A stretch of 49,501 nucleotides of DNA from CAYXDO01 sp964463485 (GCA_964463485.1 CAYXDO010000078.1:1-49501), one strand, 5' to 3'; positions 9,595 to 17,641 are shown, counted from the first letter of the stretch. The notes: generated by a model from the sequence alone, not told the origin. Numbers and translations: made by a program.

Positions 9595-10509
9595 GAGCGA
9601 CCGTTTGTGGGCGTCGATGGCCTCCTCGTAGCACTCGGCGGCGTCGTAACAACAGCCAAGTCGTACAAGTGCGGCTACCAGATCGGATTCATCACTTGCC
9701 AGGGCGATGGAGCGGTCGGCCGCTTCGACGGCATGCCTGAGATCGCCCGCCTTTTCGAACATTGAACTCAGCACCCGGACAACTTCGGAGGAAGTCGGCG
9801 CCAACCGGGCCGCCTGAACCACGCTGCGCTGGTATTCCTCCCAACTGGGATCGCTGGGACCCGGCGGGCTCAAGATCAAGGAAAGGTGGCATTCTGGATT
9901 CGTGGGTTGGGTTTGGAGGAGTCTCCGAACGTATGCCGCGCAAGCGTCTCGGCTCCGTGGGGAAAGTAGGAACGCCTCGGTTCCCGCGAGTTCGAACCAC
10001 TCCTCCGGATCATCCGGCCGCAACCTCACATTCAGCAGCGCCTCCAGGGCTTCGCCATGCCGTCCCTTTGAGTCGAGTGCGGAGACGTTACGCAGGGCGA
10101 TTTTTGGGTGATGAAGCAGACCGGGATAGGTTGTCAGGAATCGGATCTTCTCGTCGTCTTGTCCCGACTGGTTGAGCCAACCCATCATGTCGTCGAAATC
10201 GGCGAACGGCGGTGGTATGACCAGCACATCTCTTGGTTCGACGATCGCGGCCTGGGACACGGCAACGAGAGCGGAGGCTGTTTGCGCCGGGGTCTCAGTT
10301 CCTGGTGCGACTTCGTTGATCTCCTTCGCGTCCGACGGGTCGCCAACAGACTGTTGTGCGGCCTGCGACGCCGCAATCGGCGCCGCGACCCACGCCCGAA
10401 TGCGCGCCGGGCTCCCGCCGATGCCGAACACACCCTTCGACGCGCCCCGAAGTAGCTCGTACATCAAGGCATCGCGGACGACGCCGAAGTGGGCGCACGC
10501 CTCACTCAC
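9439..10509 (-). CDS. TPR-repeat protein coupled to the helicase, 356 aa
   Basis: This is a predicted cytoplasmic protein-interaction module. The last ~100 residues are clear tetratricopeptide repeats (for example CYEEAIDAHKRSLELDPRN followed by YALSSVAHCYQMLGQRKSA). More degenerate helical repeats occupy about 140-250. Residues 40-90 form an Ala/Pro-rich linker. The start is taken as GTG 10509, the longest reasonable start before an in-frame stop region; ATG 10464 is an alternative. Its stop overlaps the helicase ATG (ATGA), so stoichiometric co-expression is likely and it may be an adaptor or regulator of the helicase. The gap to the upstream HNH gene is 200 bp. No enzymatic motif was seen. 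Confidence 0.8.
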   Translation of the reverse strand: MSEACAHFGVVRDALMYELLRGASKGVFGIGGSPARIRAWVAAPIAASQAAQQSVGDPSDAKEINEVAPGTETPAQTASALVAVSQAAIVEPRDVLVIPPPFADFDDMMGWLNQSGQDDEKIRFLTTYPGLLHHPKIALRNVSALDSKGRHGEALEALLNVRLRPDDPEEWFELAGTEAFLLSPRSRDACAAYVRRLLQTQPTNPECHLSLILSPPGPSDPSWEEYQRSVVQAARLAPTSSEVVRVLSSMFEKAGDLRHAVEAADRSIALASDESDLVAALVRLGCCYDAAECYEEAIDAHKRSLELDPRNSYALSSVAHCYQMLGQRKSAVKYARRALLWNPGNRLALVVLEGCE

Positions 10510-10709
10510 CGCTTCGCGTTCGTCCCGTCCTTTCGAATTCGACCGACGCAGTCACACTCATCGAGCGCCTCTCGTTTCGGCCGGACATTCGTGTCGCGGC
10601 GAGATCCCGGGCGGCGCCATCATATGAGGTCGACCTCGGCGATCTGAGTCGGATTGCGAGCACCCCATGCTGGATTGGAGAATCGGAGACGCGCGGTAGC
10701 CTGTGGTAT

Positions 10710-11471
10710 TCAAATTTCGACCACCGTCGAAAATGACTCCAGGATCGGGGAGATCGCGCCGTCTCCGCCAATACATCGACACTTGCTCGGCCGGTCCGCA
10801 GGAACCGGTGAATAGCTCTCCAGTGCCTTTCGCGACTTCTGAGCCTGCCCGCGGAGGGCTTGGGCGAGCTGACTCAATCTAAGGGCCTTATCGGTTTCCG
10901 ACGCCTGAAGGGCTGCTTCGATTGCCAACGAGAGATCCTTTTGCCACTGTGCTTCATTCAAAACGCAATCAATCCAACTGGTCAGTTCCTCGAAACGACG
11001 CTTCCGAAGGGCACGTTTTCGAGGTTCATTGATGTCGTAAACCTGACTTGTGTACTCGCCCTCCGGGCTCGTGGGCTTGAGCTCATCAGCCTCTCGAACA
11101 TAATGGTCGGCAGGAGAGTCCACCGAAGGATCAAGCAATCGCGTTCCGCTCGCCGAAACCCGCGACTTCGTGGCACGAGACCGGTTACACCACTGGCAGG
11201 AGTAAACGAGGTTGGAGTAGTCAGAGATCAGAGCGCTGCCGGTTGGCGAATGCCGCGGCTCGAGATGCTCGATCCACATGTGGCCACTGCTCGCGGCTCC
11301 CAGGCCGAATGAGAAGTCCGCCTCATGCAGCAGACAATAGGCGCAGTGAAAAGCGAACTCTCTTCGAAGGCACGTGCGATAGGCCTCCCACCCATCAACA
11401 ACGGGCCTCGGGGTATGAGTGCGACCAAAGCTCGAAGCGGGAAGGCCGACCTCAGGTCTGAGTATCTGCAT
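10710..11471 (-). CDS. HNH endonuclease, 253 aa
   Basis: This is a predicted metal-dependent nuclease with an HNH/beta-beta-alpha metal site and a Zn-binding Cys frame. Visible residues are C43-x2-C46 (FHCAYC), the catalytic segment WIEHLEPRH with H69, then DYSNLVYSC with N87, and C92-x2-C95-N-x5-K. This resembles the HNH nucleases of retron/Septu-type (PtuB-like) defence systems. The C-terminal 100 residues are helical and charged, with no family recognised. ATG 11471 overlaps the end of the upstream gene by 20 bp and skips a poor 22-residue extension. It is the third gene of a tightly packed minus-strand set, which suggests it acts with its two upstream unknown partners and possibly with the TPR/helicase pair. 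Confidence 0.85.
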   Translation of the reverse strand: MQILRPEVGLPASSFGRTHTPRPVVDGWEAYRTCLRREFAFHCAYCLLHEADFSFGLGAASSGHMWIEHLEPRHSPTGSALISDYSNLVYSCQWCNRSRATKSRVSASGTRLLDPSVDSPADHYVREADELKPTSPEGEYTSQVYDINEPRKRALRKRRFEELTSWIDCVLNEAQWQKDLSLAIEAALQASETDKALRLSQLAQALRGQAQKSRKALESYSPVPADRPSKCRCIGGDGAISPILESFSTVVEI

Positions 11472-11898
11472 CCTGAACGCCAAGAGCAGCCATGATTTCG
11501 AGACGAAGCGCGGCAACCGCCCGAGGCGATGGACCAATCGAGTGAGGTTGCTCGTAAAGTCGCCTGGCCTCTTCGGTCTGTAGATGCCTCAACCGCGACA
11601 ACACTCGAGTTGCCCGATCCACGTCGTTCGCTTCGATGAGCTTGTCCAAGACGTCGTAAAGCTCGTCGATTTCATCTGCGAGCGCCGGTTGGTAGTCGGC
11701 GACGACCATCTCGACGGGAGGCGTCGAAGTACCGATCGATCGAATTGTCTCATTCGTGTTGAGGTTGAGTCCGAAAGGCTGGGCTTCGCCAGCATCGCTC
11801 ACGGCAGAAAATCCACCGATCTCACCGTCTGCCGATGCCAGTCCTGTCGCCAGAACGGCGACGACGAGAACAAATTGCTCCGACGCCACACTTCTCAT
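11452..11898 (-). CDS. Small unknown protein in HNH operon, 148 aa
   Basis: No family is recognised. The N-terminus is moderately hydrophobic (EQFVLVVAVLATGLASADG), which could be a signal/anchor or a buried helix. A polar middle is followed by a charged helical C-terminal half (ADEIDELYDVLDKLIEANDVDRA). The ATG at 11898 directly follows the stop of the upstream gene (TGA then ATG), and the 3' end overlaps the HNH start by 20 bp, so all three genes are probably one transcript with coupled translation. Its size and position suit an accessory subunit or inhibitor of the nuclease; this is inference. Confidence 0.7.
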   Translation of the reverse strand: MRSVASEQFVLVVAVLATGLASADGEIGGFSAVSDAGEAQPFGLNLNTNETIRSIGTSTPPVEMVVADYQPALADEIDELYDVLDKLIEANDVDRATRVLSRLRHLQTEEARRLYEQPHSIGPSPRAVAALRLEIMAALGVQDADTQT

Positions 11899-12639
11899 TC
11901 AGTCACCCCCTAGGATTTCGGGAATTCGAGCTCGAAACACTTCATGGCAAAGCGAAAGAAGCGCGTCGAAGTCCTTGGGACCAAATCGCTGCAACTCGGC
12001 GAGATTCGAGAGTGACGCAAGTTTGGTATTCACGTCGATCTTGATTGCGAACCCATGATCGGAGATCGATGATGATGTAATCGAACCACCCTGCCCGGTC
12101 AGGTGAAGATCGCGATAGGAGGAGAAGGTGATATTGGCATAAAACCTTTGCTCCTTCGCGTAGGCAAGACGGAGCTCACAGTCAGCGAGGTCCGAGCGAA
12201 GGTGGCTTTGGAGCATTCCTGCGATGACATCGGTCTCGTTGAGCGCCAGTCCCTCGGTGCTTGCACGCAGGTCGACTACTACGGCCATTGAATTCATTCC
12301 GATTTCGAAGAGAGGCTCCATGATCGACGGCCATTTCTTTGACACATGGTCCATTGCCAAATCCCAATCGCGAGTGTGATTGCCATGAAACGTATGGGCC
12401 AAGCGGAAATTTTTTGGAAAGAGTTGAGCTTCGGAGCCCGGGCGCCCGCGAGCGACCCATCCGACGGGAACTTGTCGAAAGGAACCGGTTGCGTTGGGAT
12501 AATCCTTCTGAAGTCTCTTCGTGACTTTTTCCGCAGCGAGATTTTCGATCTCCTCCGCCCCGTCGCCAACGACCATGCCCCATTCGGCGATCAAGAGCGC
12601 CTTCTTGATGTCAACATACTTGGAGAGAAGGCTCCACAC
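11899..12639 (-). CDS. Unknown protein heading the HNH operon (TIGR04255-like outline), 246 aa
   Basis: This is a predicted soluble protein with alternating strands and helices and no signal peptide. The last part (GFAIKIDVNTK, then FDALLSLCHEVFRARIPEIL) recalls the C-terminus of the sporadically distributed TIGR04255 family, and the first third (LQKDYPNATGSF) fits loosely. I treat this as a hint only. Translation starts at GTG 12639. It is the first gene of the minus-strand set and its stop abuts the ATG of the next gene. About 335 bp without a gene lie upstream and should contain the promoter. Sporadic distribution would fit an accessory, possibly defensive, cassette. Confidence 0.65.
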   Translation of the reverse strand: MWSLLSKYVDIKKALLIAEWGMVVGDGAEEIENLAAEKVTKRLQKDYPNATGSFRQVPVGWVARGRPGSEAQLFPKNFRLAHTFHGNHTRDWDLAMDHVSKKWPSIMEPLFEIGMNSMAVVVDLRASTEGLALNETDVIAGMLQSHLRSDLADCELRLAYAKEQRFYANITFSSYRDLHLTGQGGSITSSSISDHGFAIKIDVNTKLASLSNLAELQRFGPKDFDALLSLCHEVFRARIPEILGGD

Positions 12640-12974
12640 CGTCAGCCGGTTTGCGTCATTCCAACTGCGTCGTCAACCTCCGATCGACCCACTCGCGTTT
12701 ACACGGGCAAAAACCGAGGTTCCGAAGCCCTGGAACTGGTCGCCGGGGCCGGAGGTCGCGTCGTTGATGGGGTGCTGACATTCCCGCATGATCGCGAGAC
12801 CTATCCTGCGCGGATGTTACGCGCTCAAAGGCAACGCCGGCCACGACGAGCTTGGCTTCGGCCAAGAGCCGCTTTCGATACTACTTTCGGTATCTACATC
12901 GACTTCCTCCGCTATCGCTCGATACCTCCGTTTTTCATCGCGCGGCCGTCCGGATCGCTGCTACGTCGCTCGTG
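12640..12974. other. Gene-free stretch upstream of the HNH operon
   Basis: I see no gene. It separates the start of the minus-strand HNH/TPR/helicase run from the 3' end of the decayed helical-repeat gene, so it should hold the promoter of the run. No clear promoter boxes or terminator could be picked by eye. Confidence 0.5.
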
Positions 12975-13768
12975 AGCGCTCGAGATCACACTCTCGAGGG
13001 AGGCGAAGGCGTCCTCCGCGTTCGAGAAGGCCGAAGGCTCGGCGCCGCGGGCCGCCGCCGCCGCGAGCGCTTCCTTGGCCTTGGCGTGCGCAGGCTCAAA
13101 CTCCTTCTTGTCGAGCGCTTCGTTGCCCTACTCGAGCTCGGTCTTGTACGCGGCCACGGCGTTTTCGGCGGCCACGTAGCGGTCGTGCTCAGTCGAGCCT
13201 TCGAGAGCCGCACAGGTCGACGGCTTTCTTGGACTCGGAGATCTTCGCGACGAGCGTCTTCAACGCGGCGGCCGACCAGCGTCGCGAGCGCCTTCTTCTC
13301 GGTGGCGATGTTCTTGGTGAGCGCCTTCTTGTTGACCACGCCGTCGAGTGCGGACTCGAGCGCGCCGATCGCCGTCTCGGCGGCCGAGATCGCTCCGGCC
13401 TGGGAGTCTTCTTCGATCGGGTCGACCGCTTCGCGTGCGGCCTTGGCTGCCTCCTCGAGTTTCGATCGCTCTTCCAAAGCGGCGAGCTCGAGCTTCTTCT
13501 TGGCGCGCTCGGCGCCAAGCGATTTCGTGGCCGCGGCCAGCTCCTTCTTGTACTTCGGGTCCTTTTCGGCGGCCGTCTCACCTCGCTCGATCACGTCTTC
13601 GAGCGACTGCACCGCGGCCTCGGCCTCTTCGAAGCGACTCTCCCGATCGGAGCCGAGCGCGCCGATTTTTTCGGCGAGGGCGCCCTTGGCGTTGGCCAGC
13701 TCCGCGATGATGGGTGGGTGGGAGACGGCGATCTTGCGGGCCGCGATGCGAGTCCGGGCTTTGGTCAC
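12975..13768 (-). pseudogene. Decayed helical-repeat protein gene (paralogue of 1085-2044)
   Basis: The first ~160 codons from GTG 13768 read as an Ala/Glu/Lys-rich helical protein. One unit (FEEAEAAVQSLEDVIERG, then KDPKYKKELAAA) matches the 48-residue repeat of the intact gene. Near 13270 the sense moves to a second frame (LKTLVAKISESKKAVDLCGS), then near 13210 to a third (LEGSTEHDRYVAAENAVAAY). There an in-frame TAG near 13130 is followed by further family-like sequence (GNEALDKKEFEPAHAKAKEAL). The intact gene has EGQTEHQAYVDMENAIAGLK at the matching place. So this is the same family with at least two frameshifts and a stop. Its GTG overlaps the OmpA-family stop as GTGA. Confidence 0.75.
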
Positions 13769-14319
13769 TCCAACGCGTCGACGATCGTGAACTCGACGCG
13801 CCGGTTATTTTCTCGGCCGGCCTCGCTTCGGTTGCTCGAGAGCGGTTGCTCTTCGCCGAAGCCTCTGGCGTCGAGGCGCTGAGGATCAATCCCTCGGCCG
13901 ACCAAATAGGTGCGAACGGGCCTGGCTCGCGCTTGGCTCAGCTTCTTGTTCGCTACTATGTCTGCGCCCACCGAATCCGTATGACTTTCTACGATCACCT
14001 GTTTGCCTTCTGGGAGAGACTGGATCGCGGACGCGACTTTGTTGAGCAGCGGGAACCTCTGCTTGCGAATGATCGCCTCGGCGAACTCGAAGAAGACCTT
14101 TTTCCGAGGTCGAGGTTCACGACGACGAGCTCGGGGGTTAAGGTCGGGGCACCTATCTTCGTCGTCGAATCCGTTCATCGTCTCGGGCAGGTCCCGACAC
14201 TTGTCGGCCTCGTCGAGCGAGCCCAGCACCGCCTTCACCTTCGAGGTCTTGCGCTCTTCGAGCTTCAGCGCCTCCTCGAAGGTCCCTTCGATCGAGCGCA
14301 CCTCGACCTTCTCGGAGCA
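13765..14319 (-). pseudogene. 5'-truncated OmpA-family C-terminal domain gene
   Basis: The C-terminal half reads as a clear OmpA/MotB-type peptidoglycan-binding domain: VIVESHTDSVGAD, then NKKLSQARARPVRTYL, RGIDPQRLDARGFGE, and the closing SNRSEAGRENNRRVEF. Upstream is a thrombospondin-3-like Asp-rich linker (DEADKCRDLPE..NGFDDEDRCPDL). Between linker and domain the frame is wrong for about 12 codons. Removing one C in a C-run near 14140 and restoring one A near 14105 gives NPELVVVNLDLGKKVFFEF, the normal family sequence. The 5' part (beta-barrel or signal) is missing because the gene is cut at 14319/14320 by the duplicated helicase segment. It was coupled to the helical-repeat gene by a GTGA overlap. 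Confidence 0.8.
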
Positions 14320-15406
14320 GAGCGACGATCGGGTGATCGACGTCGTACTCATCGGCGTAATCAGCGACTGGCAACTCATCGACGGAGCCCAACAGGCTGG
14401 CGACTCCGCCCTGCGCGGGAAGAGTTCCGGCGGACTCCCAAGCCGCCCGCTCGAGGTCATGCCACATGACGATGCGATCGAAGCTGAACAGTCCGATGGT
14501 CAGGTAACGCCGGACTCTCCAACTGGGGAAAGGGCGAATGGCGCTCTCGACGGCGGCCAGATACGACAGCGGTGCGTCGGGGTCGAAGGCCGGAAGGCGA
14601 AGCCGCGCATCTCGGGACAACCGCTCGCCGAGGGCCGGGTTGGGCTCGGGAGTGCTTTCGCCCGCCGCACTCACCGAGTACTCATACTTGGCGCCGGGGA
14701 CCGCACTGCGCCGGATCTCGCGCGGGAGCAGCACCAGCGGCGAGAGCTGGGGTCGCTCGAGCTTGGGATCGGTCCACTCGAGGAAGCCAACCGCCGCGTG
14801 GAGAGTGTTGACGCCCGTTTCGGCGATCTGTGTGCGGACTGCGTCAAGGACACCAGAGCATTTGCGCTCCGCGAGATCGGGAAAGAGGAGAGTCCTGAGG
14901 AAGCGTCGCGGCTGGCCCGAGTCGAGCGGGAGCTCGTACGATGGGTCGATGCCGTGAGCTCGGGCGTGGTCGCTCGCGGTTACGAGCGGGCCCGCTTTGC
15001 GAGCGGGGAGGCCGAGGGTCGTGCGAACTCGGTCGCGGAGCGCGCGCTCTTCCTTGCGAATCAAGAGGGAGTCGGGCGCGTCCGACTCCGACTTGGCCAA
15101 CGCCTCGGCATAAGCTTCGTCGGTCAAGCGGGCGGTCTCGAGCGCGTCGAGAAACTCGGCCGTGGCCTCGTCCGGCGGCTCGTCTGGCGGAGGCGGCAGG
15201 CTCTGAAGCACGAGCTTCCCGTCCGATTCGACCGCGTCGAGGAAGCCTTTGAGTGAAGTGTCGACGATCCGGAGCTGCCGGCGTGAGCGGTCCGAGTGCC
15301 GGAAGTTGAGGAGCGCGCTGCGGTTCGAGAGATCGAGCAGCTTCGTCCGCAGGCTGTCGAGCTGCCGCTCGATGGCCTCGGTGAGCTCGGGCGTGGGAGG
15401 GGTCAT
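14320..15406 (-). pseudogene. Truncated second copy of DUF4011 helicase (residues 1-362)
   Basis: This is the same sequence as the first 362 codons of the helicase at 4328-9442, starting at ATG 15406 with the same ATGA overlap to a TPR remnant. It breaks off before the Walker A motif, so it has no ATPase or nuclease part. The frame stays open across the junction at 14320 into the antisense frame of the OmpA remnant and stops at 14153. A chimeric protein of about 417 residues could therefore be made, with 55 unrelated residues at the end. I consider it non-functional as a helicase; a decoy or regulatory role for the DUF4011 part cannot be excluded. Confidence 0.9.
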
Positions 15407-15558
15407 TCGCACCCTTCGAGGACGATGAGCGCGAGCCGATCCCCAGGATTCCACAGCAAAGCGCGACGGGCGTACCTCACCGCCGATTTGCGCTGGCCCA
15501 GCATCTGGTAGCAGTGCGCGACGCGCGAAAGCGTACACGAGTCCCGCGGGTCGAGCTC
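15403..15558 (-). pseudogene. 3' remnant of TPR gene (copy 2)
   Basis: About 51 codons (VELDPRDSCTLSRVAHCYQ, then RYARRALLWNPGDRLALIV) correspond to the last TPR of the protein at 9439-10509, with several substitutions. It lacks any native start. Upstream of 15558 the frame runs into unrelated sequence. It ends in the same ATGA overlap with the truncated helicase. Confidence 0.85.
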
Positions 15559-15714
15559 AACGTGCGGAGGCCTCCTCATGCAAGTCCAGGTCTTCCTGAA
15601 CCGCGACCATCCTACTCTCGAACGAGAGGTTGGGCACAGCTCGGAAGCACGGTTGGTCGCACACGCTCCGAGTGTGGCGCTGATGCATCGGTGAAGCATG
15701 TTCGCGGTGCAGTC

Positions 15715-15960
15715 TCACCTCTTCTCGTCCGTTGATCCAGACTGAGAACCCCCAGAATCAGACTTCGACTCTACTCGCAAGTGAGTCGTGAATCCTGAAG
15801 TCGGATCGTTGGCCGCAAAAATCAGCCTGTCGGCGTATTCCTGCTGCAGTTCGATCAGGTGCTGGATCAGTCGGTGGGGATCGTGCTGATACTCAGACGA
15901 AATTGAGTGACGAACCTTTCGAAGCTCGTCGATGACTTTGTCACCCGTCTGCGTCTTCAT
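15715..15960 (-). CDS. Small antitoxin-like protein, 81 aa
   Basis: A perfect Shine-Dalgarno (AGGAGG, 5 nt before ATG 15960) supports this short gene. The N-terminal half (VIDELRKVRHSISSEYQHD, then LIQHLIELQQEY) has the 'R.IR..I..EY.hD...L' outline of small proteins often found beside toxins or in other small accessory operons. The C-terminus is polar, Ser/Gly-rich and probably disordered. No partner gene follows: downstream on this strand is only 150 bp before the duplicated helicase/TPR segment, so a partner may have been lost in that rearrangement. The antitoxin idea is an inference from pattern only. Confidence 0.65.
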   Translation of the reverse strand: MKTQTGDKVIDELRKVRHSISSEYQHDPHRLIQHLIELQQEYADRLIFAANDPTSGFTTHLRVESKSDSGGSQSGSTDEKR

Positions 15961-16381
15961 TTGTACCTCCTAGAAGTTCAAGAGGAGTCACGATGTTCGG
16001 GACATGAAGCCCGAGCAGGACGTTGACTCTGCGAATATGCCCAAACTTAATTGCATTCGCGAGCTGATGGCAGTTCCAAGTCACGGGAAAGTCACTCGTC
16101 TTCGCATTCGATTGCCGGTCGGTGTCTCCACTATGACCCCGCCTTCATTCTGGGTTGTCAAGACGCGGAATGGCGATCGTTTCGTACGGTGCGGCGCTCG
16201 TTTCGCACGGTGCGTACGGTGCGGCGCTCGTTTTCCGACCGTGCTGCGGCGCTCGTTTTCCGACCGTTGTGCGTGCTCCTCGATGGAGTGCAGTCCTTCC
16301 TGGGCGGCCGGTTGATGCCAACGTGCGCTGCGAAAACGCGGACATGGCTGACGGCCCAGGGCGCGGCTCGCTCGCTGGATC
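15961..16381. other. Gene-free stretch with GCGGCGCTCGTTT repeats
   Basis: No gene is supported. At 16179-16270 the word TGCGGCGCTCGTTT recurs three times, with flanking TACGGTGCGG or TTTTCCGACCG words, making a short degenerate array like that at 3899-3985. The remainder is unremarkable. Confidence 0.55.
16179..16270. repeat. Degenerate short direct repeats
   Basis: Three copies of a unit containing GCGGCGCTCGTTT (near 16191, 16221 and 16247) lie within 90 bp; the last two also share TTTTCCGACCG. Spacing is irregular and no leader or cas gene is near. Confidence 0.7.
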
Positions 16382-17323
16382 TCAGGGTAGAATCGTCCGA
16401 CAGGAGACCGGCCGGAAGGAGCCGTTGAAGTCTTGTTCGGTCGACACCTGGGTGGACCGACGCCACGAGTCGAACACGAAGGCCTGGCCAGACTCCTTGT
16501 CGGTGACTCGGACGACGTTGTGGTCTCCCCACTCGAGGCCGAACGCTTTCATCTGTCCTTCGACGCGCTCGATCGAATACTTCGAAGGGGCGGTTGCGGC
16601 GAGCGCGTCGGCGTTGGAGTCCGCCCATTCCCGGCAGAGTCCGAAGCGCCACTTGTCGTGCTGCTCGAGGGCTTCTAGCTTGGCCTTGCCGGCTTCGAGT
16701 CTCGACTGTACGACTTCGCGAGCCCGGGAGTTCGACATTCCGGGACAGACACTCTGTGGAATCCCGTTCTTCAGGTAATCAGAGTTTTGGTCTATGGCTT
16801 TGCGAGTGGACGCGATATCTCGCTGCACCGCAGCCCTGTCGATCCTCCCCTTGGTGCTGTCGTAGTAGTTCGATCGCAGACCCATCGGATCCGGCACGTT
16901 CACCTTCTCGTTCTGGTTGTGCAGCCAAAGCCCGCTCATGTCGTTTTTCCTGGCGTTCTCCGTACCGGCGTTGAGGAGCCTCAGGAACTCCTTGCGCTTG
17001 TCGCCGCTGAGTCCCTGCGCGTAGGTCTTCACGTTCGGGTCCACTTCGTCGAGCACCGCGGGGTTCTCGAGCCGCTTCTGGATTCGCGCGGCCAGCTGGG
17101 TTTCCTGACTTCGGGCCGCCAGGGTCTGGGCGCTCGGCGCGGCGCTCCGAGCTTTCGGGAGCTGAGCAAGGCGGCCGGGTGACGTTTGTCGCGAGTCGGA
17201 GGTCGGGTCGCCGGCGCCCACCGGCTTCGGCGTGCTCAGCGGCAAGGGCCGGGTCTTCGGAGGCTCAGGGGCGAGCTGGGCTGGCAGCGGAGTGCGACGG
17301 AAGAATGATTGGATCGGGTTCAT
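16382..17323 (-). CDS. Papain-like cysteine peptidase-fold protein (predicted), 313 aa
   Basis: The N-terminal ~80 residues are Pro/Ala/Arg-rich and disordered (PLPAQLAPEPPKTRPLPL) and may be an export or interaction tail; no classical signal peptide is seen. The C-terminal 100 residues show a Cys-His-Asp arrangement typical of papain/transglutaminase-like folds: GLCREWADSNADAL (Cys on a helix), WGDHNVVRVTDKESG (His), and FVFDSWRRS (Asp just before Trp). The middle is helical and charged. The start at ATG 17323 (MNPIQSFF) is where family-like sequence begins; the upstream frame is noise. It could be a secreted toxin/effector or a processing enzyme. The catalytic assignment is from motif spacing only. 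Confidence 0.65.
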   Translation of the reverse strand: MNPIQSFFRRTPLPAQLAPEPPKTRPLPLSTPKPVGAGDPTSDSRQTSPGRLAQLPKARSAAPSAQTLAARSQETQLAARIQKRLENPAVLDEVDPNVKTYAQGLSGDKRKEFLRLLNAGTENARKNDMSGLWLHNQNEKVNVPDPMGLRSNYYDSTKGRIDRAAVQRDIASTRKAIDQNSDYLKNGIPQSVCPGMSNSRAREVVQSRLEAGKAKLEALEQHDKWRFGLCREWADSNADALAATAPSKYSIERVEGQMKAFGLEWGDHNVVRVTDKESGQAFVFDSWRRSTQVSTEQDFNGSFRPVSCRTILP

Positions 17324-17641
17324 ATCGAAGAGGTGAGAGCGGCGTCGAATGTGGCCGCTTACCGGTCGCGCGTAAGCGGTGCCTCGGTAAGCCCTCGGTA
17401 AGAGTACGGGAGATCGAGTGATCGACGAGCTTGGTTCTCGGGAGCTCAGGTCCATGCGAAGGCACGGTCGGGTGACCGAAGCCTTCGGTCTCACTCGAGC
17501 CGAGACTCGACCCTCGCTACTGACGGAACCAGCCCAGAGCTTCGCGCAGCCTTGGCGTTCAGGCCTGTGAAAGCCATCCGGCAAGCTCGCCCGTCACGAG
17601 TGGATCCATCGGACTCGCGAAACAAGTCACCTCGCACCACC
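17324..17641. other. Gene-free stretch
   Basis: Nothing is recognised between the papain-like gene and the end of the 458-aa lipoprotein gene; both lie on the minus strand. The promoter of the papain-like gene should be here. Confidence 0.5.

Larger units (their letters stand above)
14320..15558. repeat. 1.24-kb direct repeat, copy 2
   Basis: This is the second copy of 8356-9594, in the same orientation. The left end (14320) cuts an OmpA-family gene. The right end (15558) lies inside the TPR remnant, after the shared GGGTCGAGCTC. The roughly 980 bp nearest the left end appear identical to copy 1, while the last ~257 bp differ at 11 sites. Confidence 0.9.
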
